Shown: positions 8,269-16,888, counted from the first letter of the stretch. The stretch is DNA of 64,000 nt from Qipengyuania intermedia (GCF_019711615.1 NZ_JAIGNS010000002.1:62001-126000), one strand, 5' to 3'. Made by a program: numbers and translations. The notes: generated from the sequence alone by a model not told the origin.

Positions 8269-9107
8269 AGCCGCCGACCAAGCGCTTCGCCCATCCGGAC
8301 ACTGTCGCCTGCCTTGAACTGCCCGAGCCATTCGACCCGGCCCGGTTCGAACAGCAGTACGACGGTCGACCCGAGAATGAACCGGCCCATTTCGTCGCCC
8401 GCGGCAAAACGGTGTGCGCCACCGGAAAAATCGGTTCGCTTGAGCTTGGGCGAATGGGTTTCTTCCAATCCCGACCACACCGTCTCGATCCCCGCCACGA
8501 TCATCGCACCGACCATGACGCTCGCAAAGCAGCCGTCGGGGCCATCGAACAGGCAGGCGAGGCGCTCGTTACGCGCGAACAGGCCGTCGACATTCTCCGC
8601 CGTGACCTGGTTCACCGAAAAGAGGTCTCCCGGTACATAGGTCGCGCTGGTGAGCCGGCCTGCTGCGGGCATATGGACCCGGTGATAGTCGCGCGGGCTC
8701 AGGTATACCGTGGCGAAGCTGCCGCCCTCGAACCGGCGTGCGGCGTCCTCGTCCCCGCCGAGCAGCTGGCTGGCCGTGAAATGCCGACCCTTGGCCTGGA
8801 ATATCTTACCGCCTTCGATCCTGCCGATCTGGCTGATCGCACCGTCCGCCGGGCAAAGGATATATTCCTCCGCATCGGCAAGGGGTCTCGCGCCGGGCTT
8901 GAGTTCGCGGGTGAAGAAGTCGTTGAAGCTGCGGTATTCGTCGATACTGCGCGCCGCTTCACTCATGTCGACGTCATAGGCATCGATGAAGCGGCGGATC
9001 AGCAGGTTCTTGACCGGTCGTGACTCGCTCGATGCAAGTGTGCCTGCCATGCGCGATACGGCATGATGCGGCAGCATGTGCTGGAGCCAGATGAAGGGTG
9101 ATGTCAT
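8247..9107 (-). CDS. psd: Phosphatidylserine decarboxylase proenzyme
   Basis: A 286-residue membrane-associated enzyme making phosphatidylethanolamine from phosphatidylserine. The self-cleavage site LGST lies in GRFILGSTVVLL, where the Ser becomes the pyruvoyl group of the alpha chain. YLSPRDYHRVHMP carries the conserved His of the beta chain, and YRSFNDFFTRELK is the N-terminal family block. Length matches the long E. coli-type (class I) enzyme. It is transcribed alone or together with the upstream zinc-finger gene 26 bp away. Confidence 0.95.
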   Translation of the reverse strand: MTSPFIWLQHMLPHHAVSRMAGTLASSESRPVKNLLIRRFIDAYDVDMSEAARSIDEYRSFNDFFTRELKPGARPLADAEEYILCPADGAISQIGRIEGGKIFQAKGRHFTASQLLGGDEDAARRFEGGSFATVYLSPRDYHRVHMPAAGRLTSATYVPGDLFSVNQVTAENVDGLFARNERLACLFDGPDGCFASVMVGAMIVAGIETVWSGLEETHSPKLKRTDFSGGAHRFAAGDEMGRFILGSTVVLLFEPGRVEWLGQFKAGDSVRMGEALGRRLQPNAGA

Positions 9108-9133
9108 GCGCGGGCCGTGAACCGAATTGCGCC

Positions 9134-9397
9134 CTAGCGCAACTGGCTGTCCTTGCTGCCACGGCGATTGATGCCGGTCTGGCGGGAGGTGGCATCGCGC
9201 GCTGACTGGCAGGCCACGCAGGTGCGTACGCCAGGCAGGGCGTCGCGGCGCTTTTTAGGGATCGGTTCGCCGCATTCATCGCAGTATTTCGCGCTGTCGC
9301 CGCGCGGCATACGTGCGCGGGCGGCGCTGACCGCGTCGCTTACCGTGTCGTCAATCTGGTCCTGAACGGCGCCATCCCGCGCCCATCCGCCTGCCAT
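9134..9397 (-). CDS. DksA/TraR-type zinc-finger protein
   Basis: An 87-residue protein consisting mainly of a C4 zinc finger: YCDECGEPIPKKRRDALPG, then RTCVACQ. The preceding 35 residues can form a helix but are too short to make the long DksA coiled coil with its acidic tip. It therefore resembles YbiI/TraR-like mini-DksA proteins, which may bind the RNA polymerase secondary channel. Whether it does so here is unknown. It lies 26 bp upstream of psd and downstream of the beta-helix gene on the same strand. Confidence 0.8.
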   Translation of the reverse strand: MAGGWARDGAVQDQIDDTVSDAVSAARARMPRGDSAKYCDECGEPIPKKRRDALPGVRTCVACQSARDATSRQTGINRRGSKDSQLR

Positions 9398-9443
9398 GTC
9401 TCGCTCCTTTCCCCATCAACGATGCGGGAGGCGAGGGTGTTCC

Positions 9444-10427
9444 TCAGCGGCTTTCGAAAGGCTTGATATTGGCGCCGAGGCTGTTCTCGCCGATGGCGAG
9501 CGCGTCCCCGGTCCAGTCGGCAATGAAGGCGGGTTTGCGAGTAATGCCAGGCGCAAGGCGTGCGTCATTGTCGCGGATGACCAGCCCGTCGGACGAGTAT
9601 TTCCCGCCTGCCGCGCCAATCGCGATCAGAGCGGACCAGTTCTCCTTGTCCTTGCCCTGCACGAACCAGTTGCCGCTGATCATGCCCGAACCGCCTTCGG
9701 GCAGATCGATCATGTAATTCGTGCCGCGCCCGCCGGTATCGTCGAAACTGTTGTTGGCGATGCGGTTCCGGCTGGCGCGCGATTTGACGTAATGCCCGCC
9801 GCGGCCCTGTTCGAAACGGCTGCGGGTCACTTCCAGCTCGCCGTAATCGCCCACGTAGATGGAGTGGGCGCACCCGCCGCGTCCTTCGCAGGTCCCGAGC
9901 CGGGTGAAGGTGGATTTGTCGATAGTGATCCGGTTCGACTTGCCGTTCACGGTCAGGAGGCCCTGGTCGCTGTCACGAAACCAGCTCTGCACGATGGCAA
10001 GTTCGCCGTTTTCGAGGCGGATGCCGGCGCCGTTGTATTCGCGCACATGCATGTTGGTGAAGGTGAGGCCCCGAACCGCCGCGCTTTCGCCGCGCAGGAC
10101 CAAGGCCGCCTTGCCTTCGCAAATTCCACCGTCGAAGATCGCAGTGCCAGGCTCAGCCGCACGATATTCGATCCGGCCCGCTTTCTGGACCGCGCACTGG
10201 TCGTAGACGCCGGGTGCCACCACGATAGTCCCCGAGCCGTCCCCGATCGCTGCGACCGCGTCCTGCAGCAGCGCATAGCTGCGGCCCGTTTCCTGCACTG
10301 TAAAGCTGCCCGCGACCGGCTGGGCCATCAGCGCAGCGAGCGGGATGGCGCCGACTGCCAGCGTCGCGACCCCGGCCACGATCCAGCGTGGCAGGCGTCC
10401 GGCAGCAGAGGCGAGGGGCGAAACCAT
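9444..10427 (-). CDS. Exported right-handed parallel beta-helix protein
   Basis: About 327 residues with an N-terminal hydrophobic segment (RWIVAGVATLAVGAIPLAALMA) serving as a signal peptide or anchor. After it come repeated short strands with Asn/Gly turns (GLTFTNMHVREYNGAGIRLE, ITIDKSTFTRLG, LEVTRSRFEQG, NRIANNSFDD, MISGNWFVQ), the pattern of pectate-lyase-like beta-helix coils. Cysteines are spaced so that two disulfides are possible. No catalytic motif is recognised. Starts at 10457/10460 add 10-11 residues; I prefer ATG 10427 because GTTAACCATTAAG just upstream looks regulatory. Confidence 0.65.
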   Translation of the reverse strand: MVSPLASAAGRLPRWIVAGVATLAVGAIPLAALMAQPVAGSFTVQETGRSYALLQDAVAAIGDGSGTIVVAPGVYDQCAVQKAGRIEYRAAEPGTAIFDGGICEGKAALVLRGESAAVRGLTFTNMHVREYNGAGIRLENGELAIVQSWFRDSDQGLLTVNGKSNRITIDKSTFTRLGTCEGRGGCAHSIYVGDYGELEVTRSRFEQGRGGHYVKSRASRNRIANNSFDDTGGRGTNYMIDLPEGGSGMISGNWFVQGKDKENWSALIAIGAAGGKYSSDGLVIRDNDARLAPGITRKPAFIADWTGDALAIGENSLGANIKPFESR

Positions 10428-10490
10428 CGTAATTGCGTAGGACTTAATGGTTAACATCACGCAAACAGGATGATCGGGCGGGTGCGGATG

Positions 10491-10757
10491 TCAATCCTCC
10501 TCGCCATGGCGCCAGCGCCACCCGCCACGCGTTTTGTGCTTCGCGATGAAGACCACGGCGAGGGTGGCGAGCAGCCAGACAACGATCGCAAACCCGAGCC
10601 CGATAACCGGATCCCACTCCAGCACAGGTGCCGGGGCGAGCATGACAAGCGTATACACGCCCAGCAGCGCCCAACCCTGCCAGGCGATGGGCATTCCTGC
10701 GCCATAACCGAAGCGCTTGGGCGCGAACCAGGGATTATCGTCCTTCATGTCAGTCAT
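10491..10757 (-). CDS. Small two-TM membrane protein of the SPFH cluster
   Basis: 88 residues from ATG 10757. The start overlaps the TGA of the preceding ribbon-helix-helix gene by eight bases (ATGACTGA), so the pair is translationally coupled. It has a short polar N-terminus with DNPWFAPKRFGYG, then two hydrophobic helices around residues 23-40 and 46-65, and a basic C-terminus HKTRGGWRWRHGEED. I do not recognise a named family. The position suggests a membrane partner of the SPFH protein encoded upstream. Confidence 0.7.
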   Translation of the reverse strand: MTDMKDDNPWFAPKRFGYGAGMPIAWQGWALLGVYTLVMLAPAPVLEWDPVIGLGFAIVVWLLATLAVVFIAKHKTRGGWRWRHGEED

Positions 10758-10953
10758 CCTTCTTCGGGCGCCCGCGCTTGGGCTGCTTGCTGATCGCGAC
10801 ATCGATCCCGCGCTTTTTCAGAGCCTCGCGCAACAACATTTCGATCTGCGCATTGGCGCTGCGCAATTCGTCCGCCGCCAGGCGCTCGACCGCGGCATGG
10901 ACTGCCGGGTCGAGACGCAGGGCGAAGGCTTTCTTGGCTGGTGGTTTGGCCAT
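10750..10953 (-). CDS. Arc/TraY-like ribbon-helix-helix protein
   Basis: 67 residues. AFALRLDPAVHAAVERLAAD is a typical RHH strand and first helix; SANAQIEMLLREALKKRG is the second helix. A basic tail KQPKRGRPKKDD follows. RHH dimers bind palindromic operators; a 12-bp palindrome lies upstream of the SPFH gene in the same operon (11913-11924), so autoregulation is a reasonable guess. No toxin gene is next to it, so an antitoxin role is unlikely. It starts 25 bp after the SPFH stop. Confidence 0.75.
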   Translation of the reverse strand: MAKPPAKKAFALRLDPAVHAAVERLAADELRSANAQIEMLLREALKKRGIDVAISKQPKRGRPKKDD

Positions 10954-10978
10954 CAGGCCTCTCCGCTCGTCCTTGCAA

Positions 10979-11890
10979 TCAGTACAGCGAGCCGGCGTTC
11001 ACGACCGGGTGCGCGTCCTTTTCGCCGCACAGCACGACCATCAGGTTCGACACCATGGCCGCGCGCCGCTCGTCGTCGAGCTCGACGATATTGTCTTCGC
11101 TCAGCTTGGTCAGCGCGTCCTCGACCATTCCGACGGCGCCGAGCACGATCTTGGTGCGCGCGGCGATAATGGCGTCCGCCTGCTGGCGCTTGAGCATGGC
11201 GCTGGCGATCTCGCTCGCATAGGCGAGATGCGTGAGACCTGCCTCGTCGACAACGATGCCCGCGACTTTGAGACGGTCGTTGAGTTCTTCCAGCAGTTCG
11301 CGGTTGACCACGTCGCCGCCGCCGCGAAGCGTCACTTCCTCACCTTCGAAATCGTCATAGGGATGGCGCGATCCGACGGTGCGCAGGCCCGCCTCGATCT
11401 GGATATTCACGAATTCCTTGTAGTCGTCGACATCGAAGCTCGCCTGTGCCGTGTCGCGCACGCGCCAGACCACGTTGCAGGCGATCTCGATCGGATTGCC
11501 CCGCAAATCGTTGATCTTCACGCGCTCGGAATGGATGTTGTGCGCACGGGCCGAAATCTTGTTCTTGCCCATCCACGGCCACACCCAGCGCAGCCCCTCG
11601 GTACGCTCGCTGCCCTTGTATTCGCCGAACAGGGTGATGACCGCCGCCTGGTTGGGCTGGATCATGAAGAAGCCGAGGCCCACGATGACGACGCCGATAA
11701 CCGAAGTGGACAGCGCCACCAGGAAGAGGATTTTCGCTCCCGATGCCGCGCCGTCTTCCGGTGCAAGGCCGGGCAGGACAAGTGCCAGCACGGCGATAAG
11801 GCCGACCAGTACCAGCAACATGAAATAGCCATTGTAGCTTGTCGCCGCGCTTTCGCGGCTGGTTTTCATTCCGGACAATTCCACCGACAT
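10979..11890 (-). CDS. SPFH/band-7 domain membrane protein
   Basis: 303 residues from ATG 11890, which follows a perfect AGGAGG with a 7-nt gap; an upstream ATG at 11923 lies inside the operator-like palindrome and is not used. Two TM helices (about residues 20-41 and 52-75) precede a stomatin/prohibitin-type domain (QPNQAAVITLFGEYKGSER, then VNIQIEAGLRTVGSRHPYDD, and a long helical stretch with EIASAMLKRQQADAIIAAR). Such proteins form oligomeric membrane scaffolds. It is the first gene of a three-gene operon with an RHH protein and a two-TM protein. Confidence 0.88.
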   Translation of the reverse strand: MSVELSGMKTSRESAATSYNGYFMLLVLVGLIAVLALVLPGLAPEDGAASGAKILFLVALSTSVIGVVIVGLGFFMIQPNQAAVITLFGEYKGSERTEGLRWVWPWMGKNKISARAHNIHSERVKINDLRGNPIEIACNVVWRVRDTAQASFDVDDYKEFVNIQIEAGLRTVGSRHPYDDFEGEEVTLRGGGDVVNRELLEELNDRLKVAGIVVDEAGLTHLAYASEIASAMLKRQQADAIIAARTKIVLGAVGMVEDALTKLSEDNIVELDDERRAAMVSNLMVVLCGEKDAHPVVNAGSLY

Positions 11891-11912
11891 AACCTGCCTC
11901 CTGTTATATAAA

Positions 11913-11924
11913 TATGATATCATA
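11913..11924. promoter_or_regulatory. 12-bp palindrome upstream of the SPFH operon
   Basis: TATGATATCATA is a perfect palindrome inside a very AT-rich 30-bp patch in otherwise GC-rich DNA, 23 bp ahead of the SPFH start. Candidate operator; the ligand protein could be the co-encoded RHH protein, but this is inference. Confidence 0.5.
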
Positions 11925-11961
11925 AATATATCAGGACGCGGTGGCGGTCAAGAACATCCGG

Positions 11962-13746
11962 TCAGTGGCGGGCGATCTCCGCCAAGAAGCGCTCGCCATA
12001 AGCGTCGAGCTTGCGCGCTCCGACACCTCCGATTCGGCCCAGTTCGGGCAGGGTAGAGGGCCGCGTTGCAGCCATTTCGCGTAGGGTCGAATCGTGGAAC
12101 ACGACATAGGGCGGGACGCCCGCCTCCTTGGCGAGATCGCGCCGCAGGTCGCGCAATGCCTCGAACAAGGGATCGCCGACCGGATTGGCTGCCGCTTCGC
12201 CACGCCGCCTGCGGCTGCGCTTGGGCGGGACGATGATCTCGACCTTGCGCTCGCCCTTGATGATCTCGCGCGCCGCGCCGCCCAGCGAGAGGCCGCCATG
12301 TTCGGTCGGCACGAGATCGCCTCGCGCCTGGAGCGCGCGGCCGAGCGGTTGCAGGAGGCGGACGTCCTCGCCCTCGACGATACCGAACACGCTCAACCGG
12401 TCGTGTCCGCGCTGGCGCACGCGCTCGTCCTCGGCACCGACAAGCACTTTCTGCAGGTGTCCCATGCCGAAGCTCTGGCCGGTGCGGTAGACCGCCGAGA
12501 GCAGTTTGCGCGCGAGTTCGGTGGTGTCCGTGACATCGGGCGGATCGAGGCAATTGTCGCAATTGCCGCAAGTCTCGTCCGGGTTCTCCCCGAAATGGCG
12601 CAGCAGGACCGCGCGGCGACAACCCGGTGTCTCCACCAGTCCGGCAAGCGCATCGAGCCGCGCGCGTTCGGCGCTGCGGCGCGCTTCGGGCAACTCCATC
12701 AGGCGCTGGCGAGCCGTGGCGAAATCGGCCGCACCCCAGAACATCGTCGCAAGGCTCGGGTCGCCGTCACGCCCGGCACGGCCGGTTTCCTGGTAATAGC
12801 CCTCGATCGACTTCGGCACGCCGACATGGGCGACGAAGCGCACGTCCGGCTTGTCGATCCCCATGCCGAAAGCGATCGTGGCGACGATCACCATGTCCTC
12901 GCTTTCGACGAAGGCGGCCTGGTTCGCTGCCCGCGTCTCTGCCGGGAGGCCCGCGTGATAGGGGCGCACCGACCGGCCGGTTGCAGCAGCGAGCTTCTCG
13001 GCCAGCTCTTCTACCTTGCGGCGGGTCTGGGCGTACACGATGCCGGGGCCGGGCTGGCGGGCCATGAGGTCGGTAATCTGCCGCACGGGATTGTCGCGCG
13101 GGGTGATCGCATAGCGGATGTTCGGGCGGTCGAAGCCTGCCAGCACCAGCCCGTCTTCCGGTACGCCCAGTTGCGCCATCACGTCGGCGCGCGTTTGCCG
13201 GTCGGCGGTGGCCGTCAGCGCGAGGCGAGGCACATCGGGAAAGGCATCCATCAACGGGCGCAGCTGGCGGTAATCGGGACGGAAGTCGTGCCCCCATTCC
13301 GACACGCAATGCGCCTCGTCGACTGCGAAAAGGGCCAGCGGGGCAGCGCCCAGCATGTCGCGGAAGCCCGGCTGGCTGGCGCGTTCGGGCGCGACGTAGA
13401 GCAGGTCCAGTTGTCCCGCCCGGAAAGCATCCTGCGTTTCGCGCCAGTCGGCATCGGCACTCGTCAGCGTTGCCGCACGAATGCCATTGGCCCGCGCGCT
13501 GCGTAACTGGTCGTGCATCAGGGCAATAAGCGGGCTGATGACGATGCAGGTGCCCCGCATCATGACCGCCGGAAGCTGGTAGGTCAGCGACTTTCCCGCA
13601 CCGGTTGGCATGACCGCAAGCGTGGACTTGCCGCCCAGGACACGCTCTACGACATCTTCCTGCCGGCCGCGGAATCCGTCGAAGCCGAAAGTCGAACGCA
13701 AGGCCTCGCGGGCGCGGTCCAGATTGTCTCCATCGAGCGGGGGCAT
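11962..13746 (-). CDS. recQ: ATP-dependent DNA helicase RecQ
   Basis: A 594-residue 3'-5' helicase for recombination and fork repair. Walker A PTGAGKS is at residues 47-53 and the DEAH box at 143-146 within AVDEAHCVSEWGHDFRPDY. ETGRAGRDGDPS is helicase motif VI. The RQC zinc cysteines are in DETCGNCDNCLDPPD. An HRDC domain closes the protein (LFEALRDLRRDLAKEAGVPP). ATG 13746 gives the usual RecQ N-terminus; an upstream in-frame extension to 13875 runs into the promoter region of the next gene and is unlikely. Confidence 0.93.
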   Translation of the reverse strand: MPPLDGDNLDRAREALRSTFGFDGFRGRQEDVVERVLGGKSTLAVMPTGAGKSLTYQLPAVMMRGTCIVISPLIALMHDQLRSARANGIRAATLTSADADWRETQDAFRAGQLDLLYVAPERASQPGFRDMLGAAPLALFAVDEAHCVSEWGHDFRPDYRQLRPLMDAFPDVPRLALTATADRQTRADVMAQLGVPEDGLVLAGFDRPNIRYAITPRDNPVRQITDLMARQPGPGIVYAQTRRKVEELAEKLAAATGRSVRPYHAGLPAETRAANQAAFVESEDMVIVATIAFGMGIDKPDVRFVAHVGVPKSIEGYYQETGRAGRDGDPSLATMFWGAADFATARQRLMELPEARRSAERARLDALAGLVETPGCRRAVLLRHFGENPDETCGNCDNCLDPPDVTDTTELARKLLSAVYRTGQSFGMGHLQKVLVGAEDERVRQRGHDRLSVFGIVEGEDVRLLQPLGRALQARGDLVPTEHGGLSLGGAAREIIKGERKVEIIVPPKRSRRRRGEAAANPVGDPLFEALRDLRRDLAKEAGVPPYVVFHDSTLREMAATRPSTLPELGRIGGVGARKLDAYGERFLAEIARH

Positions 13747-13802
13747 GCAACCCTCTCGCCGCCTCGCGCGGATGGCGCAAGCGGCCTGGCTGCATTTTCC
13801 CC

Positions 13803-13861
13803 TTGGACCTTGGGGCCGGTGCATATTAACGACCCATCCGACAGCGCCGATCGGCGCTTTT
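13803..13861 (+). promoter_or_regulatory. Possible promoter plus leader hairpin of the acidic lipoprotein gene
   Basis: TTGGAC (13803-13808) and TATTAA (13824-13829) with a 15-nt spacer make a weak promoter. Downstream, AGCGCC/GGCGCT (13843-13858) around a GATC loop is followed by TTTT, just ahead of the ribosome-binding site. The hairpin resembles a terminator inside the leader and could attenuate expression. Confidence 0.35.
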
Positions 13862-13875
13862 ATCAGGAGAGACAC

Positions 13876-14166
13876 ATGAAGTTCCGTATCCTTGCCGCTG
13901 CAACCGCTTCGCTGGCGCTGGCCGCCTGCGGCAGTGCCGACGACGCGTCGACCGAAGCCGAGGCCGACACGGTCGAAGTTGCTGCCGACGAAGCGCTCGA
14001 GCCGGTGACCGAAGAGCCGGTGGAAGATACTGCCGCGAACGAACCGGCGGAAGTCGACAATTCGGCTGCAGAAGCTGCCGAGAGCGCCTCGATCGAAGCT
14101 GCCGGCGACAACGCCGCTGCCACGGCCGAAGCCGCGCTCGATGCGATGGCCGAAGAAAACCAGTAA
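13876..14166 (+). CDS. Small acidic lipoprotein
   Basis: 96 residues. Signal peptide MKFRILAAATASLALAAC ends in the lipobox LAAC, so Cys18 is expected to be lipidated. The mature part is almost entirely Ala, Glu, Asp, Thr and Val, with no aromatic residue, and is likely disordered. The start has AGGAGA eight bases upstream. Function is unknown. A very similar layout (short lipobox signal, then Ala/Glu-rich low-complexity tail) recurs in the genes at 14270 and 20810. Confidence 0.75.
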   Translation: MKFRILAAATASLALAACGSADDASTEAEADTVEVAADEALEPVTEEPVEDTAANEPAEVDNSAAEAAESASIEAAGDNAAATAEAALDAMAEENQ

Positions 14167-14269
14167 TCGCTAGCCTGGCGAACGGGGGACGGGCGCGAGT
14201 AGCGTGTCCGTCCCATCGCTTGCCGTAGCGGATTTTGCCCCGCCGATGCGCGGGATTAGTCTGTCTTCG

Positions 14270-14470
14270 ATGAGACGACTCGAAACACTTGCGGGCTTTG
14301 CCGCACTCGCCCTCGCCGGATGTAGCGAAGAGCCCCCCGCCGCGCCTGCCGAAGTGACTGCGGACGAAGCGCAGGCGCTCGAAGATGCTGCCAGCATGCT
14401 GGACGACGCGCGTCTCGAAACCGGACCCGAAGAGGTTCCGCAAATTGATGCCGAGGCAGGAGAGGAATAG
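14270..14470 (+). CDS. Small acidic lipoprotein
   Basis: 66 residues from ATG 14270. The signal peptide MRRLETLAGFAALALAGC ends in lipobox LAGC. The mature part is Glu/Ala/Pro-rich (SEEPPAAPAEVTADEAQALE) and ends DAEAGEE. The in-frame upstream extension to GTG 14204 lacks a signal-like start and is not preferred. It lies three bases ahead of the acyl-CoA dehydrogenase gene and may share its transcript. Function unknown. Confidence 0.6.
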   Translation: MRRLETLAGFAALALAGCSEEPPAAPAEVTADEAQALEDAASMLDDARLETGPEEVPQIDAEAGEE

Positions 14471-14473
14471 CCA

Positions 14474-15655
14474 ATGTCGACACCCAATCCCGGAATGGAT
14501 GCCGAGACTTTCGACCAGTTCCTGGACCAGCTCGAACGCTATGTCCGCGAACGGCTGATCCCGGCTGAAAAGGACGTCATCGAACAGGACAAGGTGCCCG
14601 ACGATATCCTGGCCGAGATGAAGGACATGGGCCTGTTCGGACTGACAGTGCCGGAAGACTTCGGCGGGGCGGGCCTCAACATCACGCAATACGCCAAGGT
14701 CATGCAGACCATGGCCTATGCCGCACCGGCCTATCGCTCCATCTTCTCGATCAATGTCGGCATGTTCAATTCCGCGATCAAGAACGGCGGCACGCCCGAA
14801 CAGCAGGCCGAATGGTGGCCGCGCATCGCCGCCGGAGAGATTGCCTGCTTCGGCCTGACCGAGCCGGGCAGCGGCAGTGACAGCGCCGCGATGCAGACCT
14901 TCGCCAAGCCCGATCCGGACGGCAACGGCTGGATCCTCAACGGGACCAAGCGTTACATCACCAATGCGCCGCACGCCGACGTAGCGCTGATCATGGCGCG
15001 CACGGAAAAGGACGCGCTGCCCAAGAACGCCCATGTTTCGGCGTTCATCGTGCCGATGGACACGCCGGGCATGTCGACCTCCAGCCCCGACAAGAAGATG
15101 GGCCAGGCGGGCAGCCACATCTCCGACGTCATGCTCGACGACGTGCATGTGCCGGGCGATGCCCTGCTCGGCGGGGAAACCGGACAGGGTTTCCGTTTTG
15201 CCATGATGAGCCTCGACAATGGCCGGATTTCCGTCGGGGCGGCGAGCGCGGGCTATGCGCGCCGTGCGCTCGACAGCGCGATCAAATATGCCAACGAGCG
15301 ACAGGCGTTCGGCGAACCCATCGCCAATTTCCAGCTGATCCAGCAGATGCTGGCCGAAAGCTGGACCGAGATTTACGCCGCCGAAGCGATGATGGCGGAC
15401 GTCACCGCGCGCGTGGACCGCGGCGAGGACACCGTGAAACATGCCGCCGCCTTCAAGGTCTTCGCATCCGAAATGTGCGGCCGCGTGGTCGACCGCGTGG
15501 TGCAGATCTATGGCGGCGCGGGCTATCTCGCCGAATACGATGCAGAACGCTTCTTCCGCGATGCACGCATCTACCGCATCTACGAAGGGACCACGCAAAT
15601 CCTCCAGCTGCAGATCGCCAAGCGGATGCTGCGCGAATATGCGCAGAGCGTTTGA
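14474..15655 (+). CDS. Acyl-CoA dehydrogenase
   Basis: A 393-residue FAD enzyme oxidising an acyl-CoA thioester to the enoyl-CoA, passing electrons to ETF. CFGLTEPGSGSDSAAM is the FAD/substrate signature, and FGEPIANFQLIQQMLAE is the C-terminal helical bundle. The catalytic base is the Glu in RIYRIYEGTTQI, the short/medium-chain position. It heads a four-gene run with CoA-transferase, thiolase and MaoC-type hydratase, so the substrate is probably a dicarboxylic or branched acyl-CoA. The precise chain is not evident. Confidence 0.9.
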   Translation: MSTPNPGMDAETFDQFLDQLERYVRERLIPAEKDVIEQDKVPDDILAEMKDMGLFGLTVPEDFGGAGLNITQYAKVMQTMAYAAPAYRSIFSINVGMFNSAIKNGGTPEQQAEWWPRIAAGEIACFGLTEPGSGSDSAAMQTFAKPDPDGNGWILNGTKRYITNAPHADVALIMARTEKDALPKNAHVSAFIVPMDTPGMSTSSPDKKMGQAGSHISDVMLDDVHVPGDALLGGETGQGFRFAMMSLDNGRISVGAASAGYARRALDSAIKYANERQAFGEPIANFQLIQQMLAESWTEIYAAEAMMADVTARVDRGEDTVKHAAAFKVFASEMCGRVVDRVVQIYGGAGYLAEYDAERFFRDARIYRIYEGTTQILQLQIAKRMLREYAQSV

Positions 15656-15658
15656 GGC

Positions 15659-16885
15659 GTGTACGGCCTACTCAACGACCTGAGCATTATCGAGGCGTCC
15701 AGCTTCGTCGCCTCCCCTACCGCAGGGTTATATTGCGCGCAGATGGGGGCGGAGGTGATCCGCGTCGACCACAAGGAAGGCGGGCTCGATTATGACCGCT
15801 ACATGCTCACGAAAGAGGGGCGCTCGCTAAGCTGGGAGAACCTCAACCGCGCGAAGAAATCGGTCGCACTCGACCTGCGCAGCGGGGAAGGGCGCGAGTT
15901 GCTGGTGGAGCTTTCGGCGAAGACCGGCAACCTCATCACCAATTTGCCAGAGAAAAGCTTCCTCTCGCATGAGGCAGTGGCGGCCAGCTGCCCCGACCTT
16001 GTCAGCGTGCGCATCATGGGCTGGCATGACGGGCGCCAGGCGATGGACTTCACCGTCAATGCGGCCAGCGGCTATCCGCTGATGTGCGGGCCCGAGGACT
16101 GGGACGAGGCAACCGCGCCGCCGGTCAACCAGGTACTGCCCGCGTGGGATTTCATCACCGGGGCCTATTGCGCTTTCGCGCTCATCGCCGCGATCCGCCA
16201 CCGCGATCACACCGGTGCGGGCAGCCAATTGCGCGTGCCCTTGGGCGATGTCGCGATCGGCACGGTCGCCAATAGCGGTGCCATGGCCGAGATGCTCTAT
16301 CGCGGGGCCGACCGCGAACGGCTCGGTAACGCGATCTGGGGGGCATTCGGGCGCGATTTCCGCAGTCTCGACAACACGCGCTTCATGGTCGCCGCGCTCA
16401 CCGCGAAGCAGTGGGCGGGGCTGGTGAAGGCGTTCGGCGTGGAAGACGAAATCGCCGCGCTGGAGAAGGAATGCGGCGTACGCTTCGCCGATGGCGACGA
16501 CCCGCGCTTCAAGCATCGCCATGCCTTGTTCGACCTCTTCCAGTCGCGCGCCGGGACGATGGACTGGCCCGAGCTGGAACGCCGGATGGCGGCAGAAGGC
16601 TGCACCTTCGAGCGCTATCGCACCATGCATGAAGCGGCTAACGATCCGGTGCTGGTCGATGACAATCCACTCTTCACGCGGACGTCCGGCAACCCCTCCG
16701 GCTTCGAATATCCCGCCACCCGCAGCTTCGCCAATATCCCGGGACGCGATGCGGGAGAGCCTGCACCTGCACCCTACCTCGGCCAGCATACCGAAGAAGT
16801 GCTCGCGGAACGTCTCGGCCTGTCTTCGGGCGCCATCGGCGTGCTGGTCGATCGCGATATCGCCCGCCTTTCCGATAAGGACTAA
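15659..16885 (+). CDS. CaiB/BaiF family (class III) CoA-transferase
   Basis: 408 residues moving CoA between carboxylic acids. The N-terminal Rossmann part has VASPTAGLYCAQMGAEVIRV, then LNRAKKSVALDLRSGEGREL, both typical. The likely catalytic Asp is residue 164 in VLPAWDFITGAYCAFALI. GTG 15659 is the start, three bases after the dehydrogenase stop. In its operon it may activate a free acid (for example a mesaconate- or itaconate-like acid) for the dehydrogenase and hydratase, but this is inference. Confidence 0.88.
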   Translation: MYGLLNDLSIIEASSFVASPTAGLYCAQMGAEVIRVDHKEGGLDYDRYMLTKEGRSLSWENLNRAKKSVALDLRSGEGRELLVELSAKTGNLITNLPEKSFLSHEAVAASCPDLVSVRIMGWHDGRQAMDFTVNAASGYPLMCGPEDWDEATAPPVNQVLPAWDFITGAYCAFALIAAIRHRDHTGAGSQLRVPLGDVAIGTVANSGAMAEMLYRGADRERLGNAIWGAFGRDFRSLDNTRFMVAALTAKQWAGLVKAFGVEDEIAALEKECGVRFADGDDPRFKHRHALFDLFQSRAGTMDWPELERRMAAEGCTFERYRTMHEAANDPVLVDDNPLFTRTSGNPSGFEYPATRSFANIPGRDAGEPAPAPYLGQHTEEVLAERLGLSSGAIGVLVDRDIARLSDKD

Positions 16886-16888
16886 ATC

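Noticed and set aside
10444..10456. CtrA box in GTTAACCATTAAG upstream of the beta-helix gene
   Set aside because: The spacing between TTAA halves is 3 nt rather than the 7 nt of the CtrA consensus.
10750..10953. Ribbon-helix-helix protein as an antitoxin
   Set aside because: No toxin-like partner (RelE, MazF, VapC) is adjacent; both neighbours are membrane proteins.
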